In this document: in pieces, positions 18,984 to 27,571 of the stretch | Layout of the letters: every line of letters starts with the position of its first letter | How positions within the stretch are numbered: the first letter of the stretch is position 1 | Assembly: GCA_945888375.1 (NCBI GenBank) | Contig: CAMCZZ010000001.1 | Location: forward strand, 186,001 to 250,000 | Direction of reading: 5' to 3' | DNA: 64,000 nt | From: Akkermansia muciniphila | GTDB taxonomy: Bacteria; Verrucomicrobiota; Verrucomicrobiia; Opitutales; Opitutaceae | Notes under the pieces: generated by a model | Told to the model about the DNA's origin: nothing | Seen by the model: only the letters and a program-made list of their open reading frames with translations | The model's database searches: none | Translations under genes and position numbers: made by a program

Positions 18984-19040
18984 CGAAGTCCACCTTCAAG
19001 CGGGTGCGGCACCAGGGCAAGCCGGGTTGGCGTGGACATG

Positions 19041-19077
19041 AAAAAACCCCGCGCCGTCGGGGACGGGCGCGGGGTTG
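19041..19077 (-). terminator. Rho-independent terminator after rpsT
   Basis: On the minus strand an 11-bp GC-rich stem (AACCCCGCGCC / GGCGCGGGGTT on the plus strand) with a short loop is followed by six T. It lies about 35 nt after the rpsT stop. Confidence 0.88.
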
Positions 19078-19109
19078 AAGTGGGTTGGTGCCGGAGGGGC
19101 GCCGATGCC

Positions 19110-19370
19110 TTATTTGGCGAAGACGAACTTCGCGGTGTGCGCCTTGGCGCGGGAGGCGGCGTTTTTGTGGACCACGCCCGATTTGGTGGCCTTGTCCATG
19201 GCGGAGGTGTAGGCTTGGGCGGCGGCCTTGGCGGCCTCCTTGTCCTCGGAGGCAGTGGCGGCGAGGAGCTTCTTGTGGAGAGTCTTCAGGCGGGTCTTGG
19301 TCGCCTTGTTACGGGCGGTCAAGCGGGTGGTCTTGCGGGCGGCCTTGATGGCGGATTTGGTGTTGGCCAT
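19110..19370 (-). CDS. rpsT: 30S ribosomal protein S20
   Basis: 86 aa, the usual length. It begins MANTKSAIKAARKTTRL and is Lys/Ala-rich throughout, with the family stretch ALVAAA-like helices (AAKAAAQAYTSAMDKATKSGVVHKN). It binds 16S rRNA in the body of the small subunit. It is a single gene with its own terminator downstream, and addB follows in the same direction beyond that terminator. Confidence 0.96.
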   Translation of the reverse strand: MANTKSAIKAARKTTRLTARNKATKTRLKTLHKKLLAATASEDKEAAKAAAQAYTSAMDKATKSGVVHKNAASRAKAHTAKFVFAK

Positions 19371-19614
19371 GGTGTTCGGTGGTCAGGGATTTGCTTTTGG
19401 AAAACGGTCAGCGACTCAAACTGGAGGGCGGGAGTCAAGGGCTCATTTCCCAGCGGCCCCGGTATCTTGGGTGTTAGTTGGCACAAGGCGAGGGCATCTC
19501 ACTTCATTTGAGAGATAGTGGAAGATATTGAAACATTCTGGAAGGATCGAAAAATAACTGACACTGTCGTCTTCCGCTCGCGCCTAGTCTGGTGCGGAGC
19601 CAAGTCATTTGCCC

Positions 19615-21114
19615 ATGAAAGCCTCCACCCATGTTGAAAATCCTGATGTCGTGCTGATCGGCAGCGGCGTCATGTCCGCCAATCTGGGCGCTTTGCTCAA
19701 GCGGCTTGATCCGGCCTTGCGCATCCAAGTTTATGAGGTGACGGAGGGGCTGGCGCAGGAGGCTTCCGATGGTTGGAACAATGCCGGCACGGGCCACGCC
19801 GGTATTTGTGAACTTAGCTATACGCCGACGCAGGCGGCGGACGGGACGGTGGATGTGTCCAACGCGATCAAGATTTTCGAGCAATTCGAGCGCTCGCGCC
19901 AGTTCTGGGCTTATGCGGTGGCGTCGGGCATGATCGACCGGCCGAAGGATTTTATCAACCCGGTTGCCCACCTCAGTTTCGTGCACGGGGCGAAGTGGGT
20001 TAACTACCTCCAGGCGCGGCATCGGGGTATGGTGGCGCATCCGTTTTTTGCCGATATGGTTTTATCGACCGATCGGGCGGAGATCGGCGCGTGGTCGCCT
20101 TTGTTGACGGAGGGACGGGCCGGGGTGCCGGTCGCGGCGACCAAGATGGATACCGGCACGGATGTGAATTTTGGCGCCTTGTCGCGCAAACTGCTCGGGT
20201 GGCTCGGGGCGCAGGAGGGTTGTGGCATCGCGGTCAATCACCGGGTGGTGGATCTGGACAAGACCGCGGCGGGTTGGGATTTGGCTATTCGCGATGTATC
20301 CACCGGTCAAATCCGTCGCAACCGGGCAAAATTTGTCTTTGTCGGCGCGGGGGGCGGCAGCCTGCATCTTCTACAAAAGGCGGGTATCCCCGAGAGCAAG
20401 GGACTGGGTGGTTTCCCCATCGGCGGCCAGTGGCTGGTGTGCGACAAGCCCGAGATCGTCGAGCGCCATCAGGCCAAGGTCTACGGCCAGCCGCTTGATG
20501 CTGCGCCCACCATGGCGGTGCCCCATCTGGATACGCGCATCCTCGACGGGAAAAAAACCCTGCTTTTCGGACCCTTTGCGGCCTGGACAACCAAGTTTCT
20601 CCATCGCAAGGGCAGCCTGTGGGATTTGCCCGGCTCGGTGAAGCCGCACAATTTGCTCACGCTCCTGAAAATCGGTGCGACCAACCTCGAGTTGGTGAAA
20701 TACTTGGTGCAGCAGGGCACGCAAAGCATGGAGGACCGGCTGGAGGTTCTGCGGGTTTTTTATCCGGCGGCGAAAAAAGAGGATTGGAAGCTGATCGATG
20801 GCGGCATCCGGGTGCAGGCGATTAAAAAGACCGATGGTGAGGCGGGTATCGTGCACTACGGCACGGAGGTTATCACCAATCAGGACCGCTCGATCTCTGC
20901 CCTGCTCGGGGCTTCGCCCGGCGCGTCCACCTCAGTGCACATCGTGCTGGAGGTGATCAAACTTTGTTTCCCTGCGCTCATCGCCTCGGCGGAAGGCCAG
21001 GCCCGGCTCAAGGCCATGATCCCGACTTGGGATGTGGACATTAAAAAGCCGGAAAACACCGACTTTTATCGCCAGCACGCCCGTCGCGCTTCGGAAGTGT
21101 TGCAACTTGTCTAA
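19615..21114 (+). CDS. mqo: Malate:quinone oxidoreductase
   Basis: 499 aa from ATG 19615; a TTG two codons upstream is also in frame. The FAD-binding VVLIGSGVMSANLGALL (12-28) is followed by the family block ASDGWNNAGTGHAGICELSYTP, and later FVFVGAGGGSLHLLQ and IGGQWLVC, all typical of Mqo. It is a peripheral membrane enzyme that oxidises malate to oxaloacetate and passes electrons to quinone. That makes it a direct feeder of the alternative complex III / cbb3 chain encoded at 49-61 kb. The next gene begins 16 nt after the stop. Confidence 0.95.
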   Translation: MKASTHVENPDVVLIGSGVMSANLGALLKRLDPALRIQVYEVTEGLAQEASDGWNNAGTGHAGICELSYTPTQAADGTVDVSNAIKIFEQFERSRQFWAYAVASGMIDRPKDFINPVAHLSFVHGAKWVNYLQARHRGMVAHPFFADMVLSTDRAEIGAWSPLLTEGRAGVPVAATKMDTGTDVNFGALSRKLLGWLGAQEGCGIAVNHRVVDLDKTAAGWDLAIRDVSTGQIRRNRAKFVFVGAGGGSLHLLQKAGIPESKGLGGFPIGGQWLVCDKPEIVERHQAKVYGQPLDAAPTMAVPHLDTRILDGKKTLLFGPFAAWTTKFLHRKGSLWDLPGSVKPHNLLTLLKIGATNLELVKYLVQQGTQSMEDRLEVLRVFYPAAKKEDWKLIDGGIRVQAIKKTDGEAGIVHYGTEVITNQDRSISALLGASPGASTSVHIVLEVIKLCFPALIASAEGQARLKAMIPTWDVDIKKPENTDFYRQHARRASEVLQLV

Positions 21115-21130
21115 CCCCGTCCGCCGCCTC

Positions 21131-22588
21131 ATGTCCGCTCCCGCTCGTCCCCTTTACCTCGCCGCCGTCGATCTTGGTGCGACCAGCGGTCGCGTCATTC
21201 TCGGCGTTTGGAAAAAGAGCCGCCTCGAATTGCGCGAGGTGCACCGCTTCCCGAATGCGTTCCGCAGTCTTGGCGTGCATGATTATTGGGATGTGCCGGG
21301 GCTCTGGGCGCAGATCCAGACGGGTCTGCGCGCGGCGGCGGCGGCTTTGCCGAAAGGTGCGACGCTCGCCTCGGTGGGAGTGGATTGCTGGGGGGTGGAC
21401 CATGTTTTGCTCGATCGTGCCGGCCGGCTGGTGTTTCCCGCTCATGCCTACCGGGATGCCCGGACGCAGCCGGGGCTGAAGAAGCTGGCGCGCAATCATG
21501 CCGACCTCGCCCGTATTTACGCGGCGACGGGCATTCCGAACGTCTTCTACAACACCTCGCTTCAACTCGCCGAGACGGTGGCATCCCAGCCGTGGCTGGT
21601 GGAGGCGGTCGATCGCTGTCTCTTTTTGCCCGACTACTTCAACCATCTTCTCGGCGGCCGGGCGGCTAATGAACTGACCATTGCCAGCACTTCCCAGCTG
21701 CTCTCCGTCAAGGGCCGAGCGTGGTCGGAGGAGGCGCTCGCGTATTTCGGCGTGCCTGCGAAGTGGTTTGGCCGTCCGGTGACCCCGGGGGCTGATCTGG
21801 GTGGCATTAAAAATTCCGAAACCCTGGGCGGGGCCGCGCTTGCCGGGACGCGGGTGATCGCCGTGCCCGGCCATGACACGGCCTGCGCCTACGATGCCAT
21901 GCCGGCCGCGCCCGGTGGCGGGGACCTGTTCCTGAGCTCCGGCACTTGGTCGTTGGTCGGCTTTGAGAGTCCTAAGCCGCTCCTGGGCGCGGAGGCGCTG
22001 GCTGCCCGGGTGGCCAACGAACGCACGGGCGATGGCGCTTACCGCCCGCTGACCAACGTCATCGGCCTCTGGCTGCTCGAGGGCGTCATGAAGGACTTTG
22101 CCTCCCGGCCGGAGACACCCGAGGCATGGGCGGCCTTGATCGCGGCGGCTGAGGCGTTGCCTGCGCCTGGCGGGTTGCTGGACGTTGCTGACCCGGTTTT
22201 CACCAGCCCGGCCTCGATGAAGGCGGCCCTTGATGAACATCTGGCGCGGCATGGTCTGGCGAGGCCGAGCGACCTCGCGGGCTATACGCGGCTGATCTGT
22301 GAATCGCTGGGTCGTGGCCACGCCGAGGCGATGCGTCGTTTTGAGGGCATGTCCGGCAGGAAATTCCAACGTATTCTTATCGTCGGGGGTGGCTCGCGGA
22401 ATCGTTTGCTTTGCCAGGCCACGGCCGATGCAGCCGGGGTGTCGGTGGTATCCTTCGCGCTGGAAGGCACGGCGGTGGGCAATCTCGCCCGGCAGCTCAT
22501 CGCCTTGGGGGCGGTGGCGGATCTGGCGGCTTTTCGTGAGCTGCTGGGCCGGCGCCTCGAGCAGACCGTTTATCGTCCCCGCGCTTGA
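21131..22588 (+). CDS. Rhamnulokinase-like FGGY carbohydrate kinase
   Basis: 485 aa from ATG 21131. N-terminal AAVDLGATSGRVILG is the FGGY phosphate loop as found in RhaB. VGVDCWGVDHVLLD, FLSSGTWSLVGFE and ILIVGGGSRNRLLCQ are further rhamnulokinase-type signatures. It should phosphorylate L-rhamnulose, or a similar ketose, for catabolism via an aldolase. No rhaA, rhaD or transporter is adjacent, so either it acts with unlinked genes or its substrate is different. It follows mqo by 16 nt, which suggests co-transcription without obvious metabolic linkage. Confidence 0.85.
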   Translation: MSAPARPLYLAAVDLGATSGRVILGVWKKSRLELREVHRFPNAFRSLGVHDYWDVPGLWAQIQTGLRAAAAALPKGATLASVGVDCWGVDHVLLDRAGRLVFPAHAYRDARTQPGLKKLARNHADLARIYAATGIPNVFYNTSLQLAETVASQPWLVEAVDRCLFLPDYFNHLLGGRAANELTIASTSQLLSVKGRAWSEEALAYFGVPAKWFGRPVTPGADLGGIKNSETLGGAALAGTRVIAVPGHDTACAYDAMPAAPGGGDLFLSSGTWSLVGFESPKPLLGAEALAARVANERTGDGAYRPLTNVIGLWLLEGVMKDFASRPETPEAWAALIAAAEALPAPGGLLDVADPVFTSPASMKAALDEHLARHGLARPSDLAGYTRLICESLGRGHAEAMRRFEGMSGRKFQRILIVGGGSRNRLLCQATADAAGVSVVSFALEGTAVGNLARQLIALGAVADLAAFRELLGRRLEQTVYRPRA

Positions 22589-22679
22589 TACGTGTCGTCC
22601 GCTGGGTGTTTGCCCATAGCGGAAGAAACTGCTTACCTCTCGCTTTCCGGGGCTCGTGGTGAGTCTTTAGTTGGCTTTG

Positions 22680-23300
22680 ATGTCGCCACTCGCCTTTCTC
22701 TTACTCGCCGCGCCTTTGCTCTTTTTTCCCCTGTGGGTCTGGCGCGCGAAGGGCTCCAAGCTCGGTGGCTTTGATCAGCGGGCTTGGCCCGGCGGGCGCA
22801 ACTTGGTCATCACGCTCGCCGATCTCGTCCGCGCTGGCTTGGGTTCGTGGGCCCTTTTGCGCGGGGTGGAGGTCTTGCCGCAAATACCCGGGGCACCGGC
22901 GGACTGGATGGCGCACGCCTGGGTGGCGCTCGTTTTGGGGGTGGCTCTGGCGGTGCAGGCGGGGAGCTGGCGGGACGAGGATCATTTACACGCGCCAATG
23001 GCGTTTTTGACCGGCTCGTGCGGGGTTTTGGTTCACCCTTTGGTGTTGGCGCTGATGCTGCCGTTGGCGATCGGCTCGGCGCTGGCCGTGCGTGCCTGGT
23101 CGGCGTGCATCCTCGCGGCGGGGATCGGCATGGCGGCCATAGGACTGGCGGTCGAGCAACAGGACTGGCGCCGCACCCTTTTCTTGGGGGTGGCGGTGAA
23201 TGTGCCGGTCTTACTCGCGGTCATGGCCCGCCGTCACCTGGGTTCGACGCGCAAAGTAAAGATCCAGGAAGCTGGCGATAGGGCCGATGCAGCGCGGTGA
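22680..23300 (+). CDS. Uncharacterised membrane protein, paralogue 1 of 3
   Basis: 206 aa from ATG 22680. I recognise no named family. An N-terminal helix (about 3-20) is followed by a polar stretch, then LADLVRAGLGSWALLRG. A second hydrophobic segment starts near 75, then RDEDHLHAPMAFLTGSCG and two further hydrophobic helices. The last ~20 residues are basic and hydrophilic. The same order of landmarks (a D-x-V/L-R-G/A helix, a charged turn, then P-x-x-F-x-x-G) is seen in the next two genes, which makes this the most divergent of three tandem paralogues. Nothing indicates an enzymatic role. Confidence 0.7.
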   Translation: MSPLAFLLLAAPLLFFPLWVWRAKGSKLGGFDQRAWPGGRNLVITLADLVRAGLGSWALLRGVEVLPQIPGAPADWMAHAWVALVLGVALAVQAGSWRDEDHLHAPMAFLTGSCGVLVHPLVLALMLPLAIGSALAVRAWSACILAAGIGMAAIGLAVEQQDWRRTLFLGVAVNVPVLLAVMARRHLGSTRKVKIQEAGDRADAAR

Positions 23301-23314
23301 TGAGTGTTATTACA

Positions 23315-23329
23315 CGAGCCTTGGGCTCG
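23315..23329 (+). repeat. Small hairpin between membrane paralogues 1 and 2
   Basis: CGAGCC-TTG-GGCTCG forms a 6-bp stem with a 3-nt loop, 15 nt after a stop codon. There is no T-run, so it may stabilise the transcript end or attenuate rather than terminate. Confidence 0.4.
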
Positions 23330-23367
23330 ACAGGTCTGCGGGGTGATCTTCACAATACTTCTCTCGC

Positions 23368-23985
23368 ATGATTCCCACTTGGTATATGCTGATTCTCGGG
23401 CTTGCGCTAGGTCTGGTCCCTCCGGGTTGGCTGCTTCAAGTGGACTGTCGATACCTGTCATTTGAGGATTTATGGAGCCGGGTTTTGCGTCGGGGGGACA
23501 CTTTAAAGACCCGGCGTATCCGGTGGTGGCGCTTGCCTTGGTTGTGGATTGATCCTGTCCGAGGCTATACGGTCACTTGGTTTCTGCTGGACGGGCTGCG
23601 TCCGGTGCGGAAGGCCAGCCCGGGCATGATTTACGGGGAGATTGGCCTGACGGCGTTGCTCTTGCTCGCGGTTTTAACCGTGCAGACGGGACACCGCCGG
23701 AATGAGCAGCAGTCGCTCGCGCCGGTGTTGTTTTTAGGCGGTATGCTCGCGGCATTTTTGCCTTGGACGGTATGGGCTCCGGCTTTCGTGCTGGGGGTGG
23801 CTACGGCGATAGCCATGAATGGGTTTGTCGCGGGCTTTATTTTTGCGGCCCTGGCGGTCCTCGGGGCCGGATATATCTACATGAGCAGCTTGTTCACCCT
23901 CGGCACGGCGTTGCTCCTGCTCGCTGCGCCCATTCTGTTGAACTGGGTGCGTGCCACCCGATTCGTCGTGCCGGTGCGTTACTGA
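23368..23985 (+). CDS. Uncharacterised membrane protein, paralogue 2 of 3
   Basis: 205 aa, ATG start. N-terminal membrane helix (about 5-22), then a cytoplasmic-looking basic stretch RIRWWRLPWLWIDPVRG and a W-x-L-L-x-G segment. The rest is mostly hydrophobic with about four helices, including QQSLAPVLFLGGML. The WW-x(4)-LW-x-DP-x-RG block and the APVLF block are shared with the gene at 24078, whose order and size are the same, so the two are clear tandem duplicates. I know no function. Context (rhamnulokinase before, a WecG-type glycosyltransferase after) hints at envelope work but does not prove it. Confidence 0.75.
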   Translation: MIPTWYMLILGLALGLVPPGWLLQVDCRYLSFEDLWSRVLRRGDTLKTRRIRWWRLPWLWIDPVRGYTVTWFLLDGLRPVRKASPGMIYGEIGLTALLLLAVLTVQTGHRRNEQQSLAPVLFLGGMLAAFLPWTVWAPAFVLGVATAIAMNGFVAGFIFAALAVLGAGYIYMSSLFTLGTALLLLAAPILLNWVRATRFVVPVRY

Positions 23986-24077
23986 CGGCCCTTGGTCAGG
24001 GAAGGAGATTGTATGCTCCGCCGGGGCCAGCTTACCCTTCTATTTTAATACTCTCTTAATCCTCCCTGACTTCGCTC

Positions 24078-24716
24078 ATGTCACCTTGGTTATATTTGGC
24101 AATCGCCCTGGTCGCCGCCGGCATCCCCTCCCGGTGGCTGTGGGATGGCCGTATGCTGTTTGTGAATGGCACGCAGTTGCGGACGCGCCTGGTCATGGTC
24201 AATCCGGCCGACAACCGCCGCCGCCGTCGTTGGTGGAAATCAAGGTCGTTGTGGCTCGATCCTTTGCGGGGCGGTGCGGCGGGTTGGTGTCTGATGACTG
24301 GCGAGTGGAAGTGGCTGGATAGTTTGGAGGCCTCCACGGCCAAGATTTTTTATTATGCCTTCCTGCTCATCCCGCTTTTGATGGTGTTATGGCAGACTTT
24401 TGGACGGGAGAAGCAGAACGAGTGCATCGTGCCGGTCTTGTTTACGGTGGGGGTGCTGGCCGGTTTTTATCATCCGGTAGGCGGCGGTTTTGGCTGGGTG
24501 CTCGGGCTGAGCGCGCTGGGGGTGGGGGCGCTGGTGTTGATGGCACTGCAGTCAATTCAGGTCATGTTGTTTGGCATGGCGGCGGTCCTCCTGGTCATCG
24601 GGTATTTTTTGCTCGGGCTGAGTCTTGAGTGGTTGTTGATGCCTGCGATCTGTCTGGTCCCTCACGGGCGGGCGATGATCCGGTCGGAAAAACTCGTCCT
24701 TGCTTTTCGAGGCTAG
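24078..24716 (+). CDS. Uncharacterised membrane protein, paralogue 3 of 3
   Basis: 212 aa, ATG start. N-terminal helix (3-20), basic RRRRRWWKSRSLWLDPLRGG (about 48-67), then WCLMTG and three or four hydrophobic segments including NECIVPVLFTVGVLAG. It is the closest relative of the 23368 protein. It is separated from it by a 92-bp AT-rich gap (TTCTATTTTAATACTCTC) that may contain a promoter, so it may have its own transcript. The glycosyltransferase gene starts 21 nt after its stop. Confidence 0.75.
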   Translation: MSPWLYLAIALVAAGIPSRWLWDGRMLFVNGTQLRTRLVMVNPADNRRRRRWWKSRSLWLDPLRGGAAGWCLMTGEWKWLDSLEASTAKIFYYAFLLIPLLMVLWQTFGREKQNECIVPVLFTVGVLAGFYHPVGGGFGWVLGLSALGVGALVLMALQSIQVMLFGMAAVLLVIGYFLLGLSLEWLLMPAICLVPHGRAMIRSEKLVLAFRG

Positions 24717-24737
24717 GCTTGGGGCGATGAGGTTCTG

Positions 24738-25517
24738 ATGCGTGCGCCATCCTCTGCTCCGGATGATTGTTTCCGGAGGACCATCCTCGGAGTTTCTTTT
24801 TTTGTGGGCTCCATCGAGGCCGCAACGGACCGAGCCTTGGCTGGGGGACTGGTGGTCGCGCCGTCCGGTCCGGGGTTGGCCGTTGATCTGGTGCACTCGC
24901 CTGCCTACCGCGAGGCCCTGACCACGGCTGATCTGGCGATTACGGATTCGGGCTGGATGGTGTTACTTTGGCGCCTTTTTACTGGGGAGAGCCTGCCTCG
25001 CCATTCTGGGTTGAAGCTCATCCGCGCCGTGCTGGCGCGCGAAGAGCTGAAACAGCCCGGTGCGGTGTTTTGGGTCATGCCCTCGGAGGAAGAGGATCAG
25101 CGCAACCGTGTTTGGCTGCGGGCGCAGGGCTTTGCGGTCACCGAGGCGGATGTCTATATCGCCCCGCACTATGCAACGGGGCCGATCCACGATGAGAAAC
25201 TCTTGCGGCAGATCGAGGCGCGCGCGCCCCGGGTGGTTATGCTCGCCATCGGAGGCGGGGTGCAGGAGCGGCTTGGGCTGGGCCTGCGGGCGCGGCTCGC
25301 CTCGCGGCCGGGCATACTCTGCCTGGGGGCGGCGATTGCCTTCCTCACCGGGGGGCAGGTGGCCATCCCGGTATGGGCGGACCGGTTTTTCCTCGGCTGG
25401 TTATTCCGTCTGGCCTCGAACCCGCGCAAGTTTTGGCGCCGTTACTGGGATGCCCTGCGGCTGGCGCCGTTGCTTTGGCGCTGGCGGGAGCGGGTGCCGG
25501 CGGTCAACCGGACTTGA
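24738..25517 (+). CDS. WecG/TagA/CpsF-family glycosyltransferase (GT26)
   Basis: 259 aa. Family landmarks are ADLAITDSGWMVLLWR (the conserved acidic DG region, about 62-77), VVMLAIGGGVQERLG with the G-x-Q-E nucleotide-sugar motif, and the C-terminal block LGAAIAFLTGG followed by WLFRLASNPRKFWRRY. These proteins add N-acetylmannosaminuronate, ManNAc or a related sugar to a lipid-linked intermediate during wall teichoic acid, ECA or exopolysaccharide synthesis. No other polysaccharide synthesis gene is adjacent except the distant UDP-xylose synthase-like gene. The acceptor is unknown. Confidence 0.85.
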   Translation: MRAPSSAPDDCFRRTILGVSFFVGSIEAATDRALAGGLVVAPSGPGLAVDLVHSPAYREALTTADLAITDSGWMVLLWRLFTGESLPRHSGLKLIRAVLAREELKQPGAVFWVMPSEEEDQRNRVWLRAQGFAVTEADVYIAPHYATGPIHDEKLLRQIEARAPRVVMLAIGGGVQERLGLGLRARLASRPGILCLGAAIAFLTGGQVAIPVWADRFFLGWLFRLASNPRKFWRRYWDALRLAPLLWRWRERVPAVNRT

Positions 25518-25591
25518 GGCTGGCGTGATGGCGATACGGCGGGGGGATTTTCGTCGCGGTTCACGTTAAACGGCGGCAAGTTGGGCCAATC

Positions 25592-26041
25592 ATGTCCACG
25601 ATCTACGAGACCCTGCGCGCCGACATCATCGTCGCGATGAAAGCCAAGGACACTCCGCGCGCCACCATCCTGCGCACCGCTGATGCCGCCATCCAGCGTG
25701 CCTCCATGGACTTGGCCAAGCCGATCGACGAGGCCCTGGCGCTCGCGACCTTGCGCAAGGCGGTGAAGAATCTCCAGGACGCCATCGTGGAATTCGAAAA
25801 AGGCGGCCGGACTGATCTCGTGGACGCGAATCGCGCCGAGATCGCGGTCTTGGAAAAATATCTCCCGGCCGGGCTGGATGCCGTGAAGCTCGAAGCGCTG
25901 GTGGTCGAGGCCATCGCCGCGACGGGTGCGACCACGAAAAAGGAGATGGGCAAGGTCATCGCGGCTTTGAAGCAGCGCCCGGAGGCCGGCTTGATCGACT
26001 TTGGCGCGGTCAGCAAACTGGTTCAGGCCAAGCTGGTCTGA
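25592..26041 (+). CDS. GatB/YqeY domain-containing protein
   Basis: 149 aa, full length for the YqeY family: MSTIYETLRADIIVAMKAKDT, then EIAVLEKYLPAGLD and the C-terminal GKVIAALKQRP. YqeY resembles the tail domain of GatB and is thought to bind tRNA or aminoacyl-tRNA. No catalytic residues are known. It is a single gene with a likely terminator at 26061-26092, convergent with argA. Confidence 0.93.
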   Translation: MSTIYETLRADIIVAMKAKDTPRATILRTADAAIQRASMDLAKPIDEALALATLRKAVKNLQDAIVEFEKGGRTDLVDANRAEIAVLEKYLPAGLDAVKLEALVVEAIAATGATTKKEMGKVIAALKQRPEAGLIDFGAVSKLVQAKLV

Positions 26042-26060
26042 GCCGGGCTGAGTCAAGCGT

Positions 26061-26092
26061 CGGGGCTCTTTGGCGAGCGCCCCGGAGTTTTT
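26061..26092 (+). terminator. Rho-independent terminator after the YqeY gene
   Basis: CGGGGC (26061-26066) pairs with GCCCCG (26079-26084), and the stem is followed within 3 nt by a T-run (TTTTT). It lies 20 nt downstream of the stop. Confidence 0.75.
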
Positions 26093-26113
26093 ACTTCGGA
26101 TCGGGCGGAGGGG

Positions 26114-26147
26114 CGCGGATAACCGAACTCATCCGCGTTTATCCGCG
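26114..26147. repeat. ATCCGCG-type inverted repeat between convergent genes
   Basis: CGCGGATAA (26114-26122) is a perfect inverted copy of TTATCCGCG (26139-26147). An extra ATCCGCG copy lies between them at 26131-26137. The motif is palindromic and sits in the yqeY/argA convergent gap. Confidence 0.65.
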
Positions 26148-26153
26148 GTTAGG

Positions 26154-26184
26154 TTTTAAAAACACGCCCTGGTTTGTTGGGGCG
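26154..26184 (-). terminator. Probable terminator after argA
   Basis: On the minus strand CGCCCC ... GGGCG (26165-26184) is followed by TGTTTTTAAAA. It lies 10 nt after the argA stop. Confidence 0.6.
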
Positions 26185-26193
26185 GAGGCGGTA

Positions 26194-27534
26194 TTACAGA
26201 TCCTTGACTAGGACCTTGGGGTTCCGGCCGCTTTCGGCGTAGGTCTTGAGGCGGGCCTCGGGCAGGATCTCGGGGCCGGTCTCCTCGAAGTTCATCACCG
26301 ACGTAAAAAAGCTGAAGCTTTGCGTGGAAAGCGCGAGCAGGCGCGTCGCGCCCTTCTCCTTGGCGCGCAGGCAGGCGTATTCGATCAACTTACGGCCGAT
26401 GCCCCGGTTTTGGTAGAAGGGCAGGACGTAGAGCGAACCGACCTCGGCGAGTTGCGGCTTGTCGGGGTAGAAGGCGAGGGTGACGCACGCGATGATGTTT
26501 TCATCGATCTCGAAGACGTAGAACTGCTCGATGAATTTCTCGATCGTGGCCTGGGTGCGGTGCAGCAACTCCTCGCGGCGCACGGCGGCGCGGGTGAGGT
26601 TGTAGATCATGCGCACGTCGGCCCGGCGCGCCTGGCGGATTTGTTGATAGTCGTTGGCGTAGATCAGGGTGCCGACGCCCTCGTTGGAGAAGATTTCGTT
26701 GATCAGGCCATCAAAAATACGGCCGTCCACCAAGTGGACGCGGGAGACGCCGGTCTCAAGGGCGCGGACTGCGTTTTGGGCCTTGCTGAGTGACGCGGGC
26801 GACACGAGGGCCGGGGTTTCCTTCAGCACGGCGCGCAGGCGCTCGACCGGCATTTCACGTTTTACCGCGCCGTCGATTTCGAGGCCGGCTAGGGGGCCGA
26901 GGTAGATGACTTTGGACGCCCCGAGGGCCTCGCCGAGTTCGGCCGCGAGCAGATCGGAGTTGATCCGGTAGGAGTGTCCTTCGGGGCCGTAGCCGATGGG
27001 TTGAACGATGGGAACGATATCGGCGTCGATCAGGTGCTTGAGAAAATCCTTGTCGATGCGGTCCACCCGGCCGGTGTGCTGCAGGTCGATGCCTTTAAGG
27101 ATGCCGACGGGCAGGGAGCGCACGGCGTTGGTGATCGCGCACTTAAGATTGTTTTGAGTCAGGCCCTCGAGGATGAGGTGGGAGACGCGGGCGGAGGCGC
27201 GGAGAGCGAGGTCGAGGGTGGCGGCATCCGTGACGCCGGTGCCGTCTTCGTTGGTGATGGGAATCTTGCGCTGGACGGAGAGCTCGGTGAGTTGGTGGCC
27301 GATGCCGTGGACGAGCACGACCTTGATGCCTAGAGAGCGGAGCACGGCGATATCGACTGCGAGGTTGCCGAAGTTTTCATCCGCGACGATGGCGCCATCG
27401 AGGGCGAGGACGAAGCTCTGGCCCTGGAAGCGGGGCACGTAGCGCAGGATGCCGCGCAAATCGGTGGGCTTGATGATCGGCGTGCCCGGAAGGGCGGAGG
27501 ACGGGGCGGCGGAGCCGGGGGCGGTGGCGCTCAT
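26194..27534 (-). CDS. argA: N-acetylglutamate synthase (amino acid kinase + GNAT)
   Basis: 446 aa from ATG 27534; a TTG eight codons upstream is also in frame. Residues about 20-290 are an amino acid kinase fold (VLVHGIGHQLTELSVQ; DFLKHLIDADIVPIVQPIG). Residues about 300-446 are a GNAT acetyltransferase with the acetyl-CoA loop QNRGIGRKLIEYA. This is the architecture of ArgA, the first step of arginine synthesis (acetyl-CoA plus glutamate), usually feedback-inhibited by arginine through the kinase domain. No other arg gene is adjacent. It follows the 27572 gene in the same direction with 37 nt between. Confidence 0.92.
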   Translation of the reverse strand: MSATAPGSAAPSSALPGTPIIKPTDLRGILRYVPRFQGQSFVLALDGAIVADENFGNLAVDIAVLRSLGIKVVLVHGIGHQLTELSVQRKIPITNEDGTGVTDAATLDLALRASARVSHLILEGLTQNNLKCAITNAVRSLPVGILKGIDLQHTGRVDRIDKDFLKHLIDADIVPIVQPIGYGPEGHSYRINSDLLAAELGEALGASKVIYLGPLAGLEIDGAVKREMPVERLRAVLKETPALVSPASLSKAQNAVRALETGVSRVHLVDGRIFDGLINEIFSNEGVGTLIYANDYQQIRQARRADVRMIYNLTRAAVRREELLHRTQATIEKFIEQFYVFEIDENIIACVTLAFYPDKPQLAEVGSLYVLPFYQNRGIGRKLIEYACLRAKEKGATRLLALSTQSFSFFTSVMNFEETGPEILPEARLKTYAESGRNPKVLVKDL

Positions 27535-27571
27535 GGAGACGAGAGGCTTGTCGGGCAAGGGGCGGCGCGCG

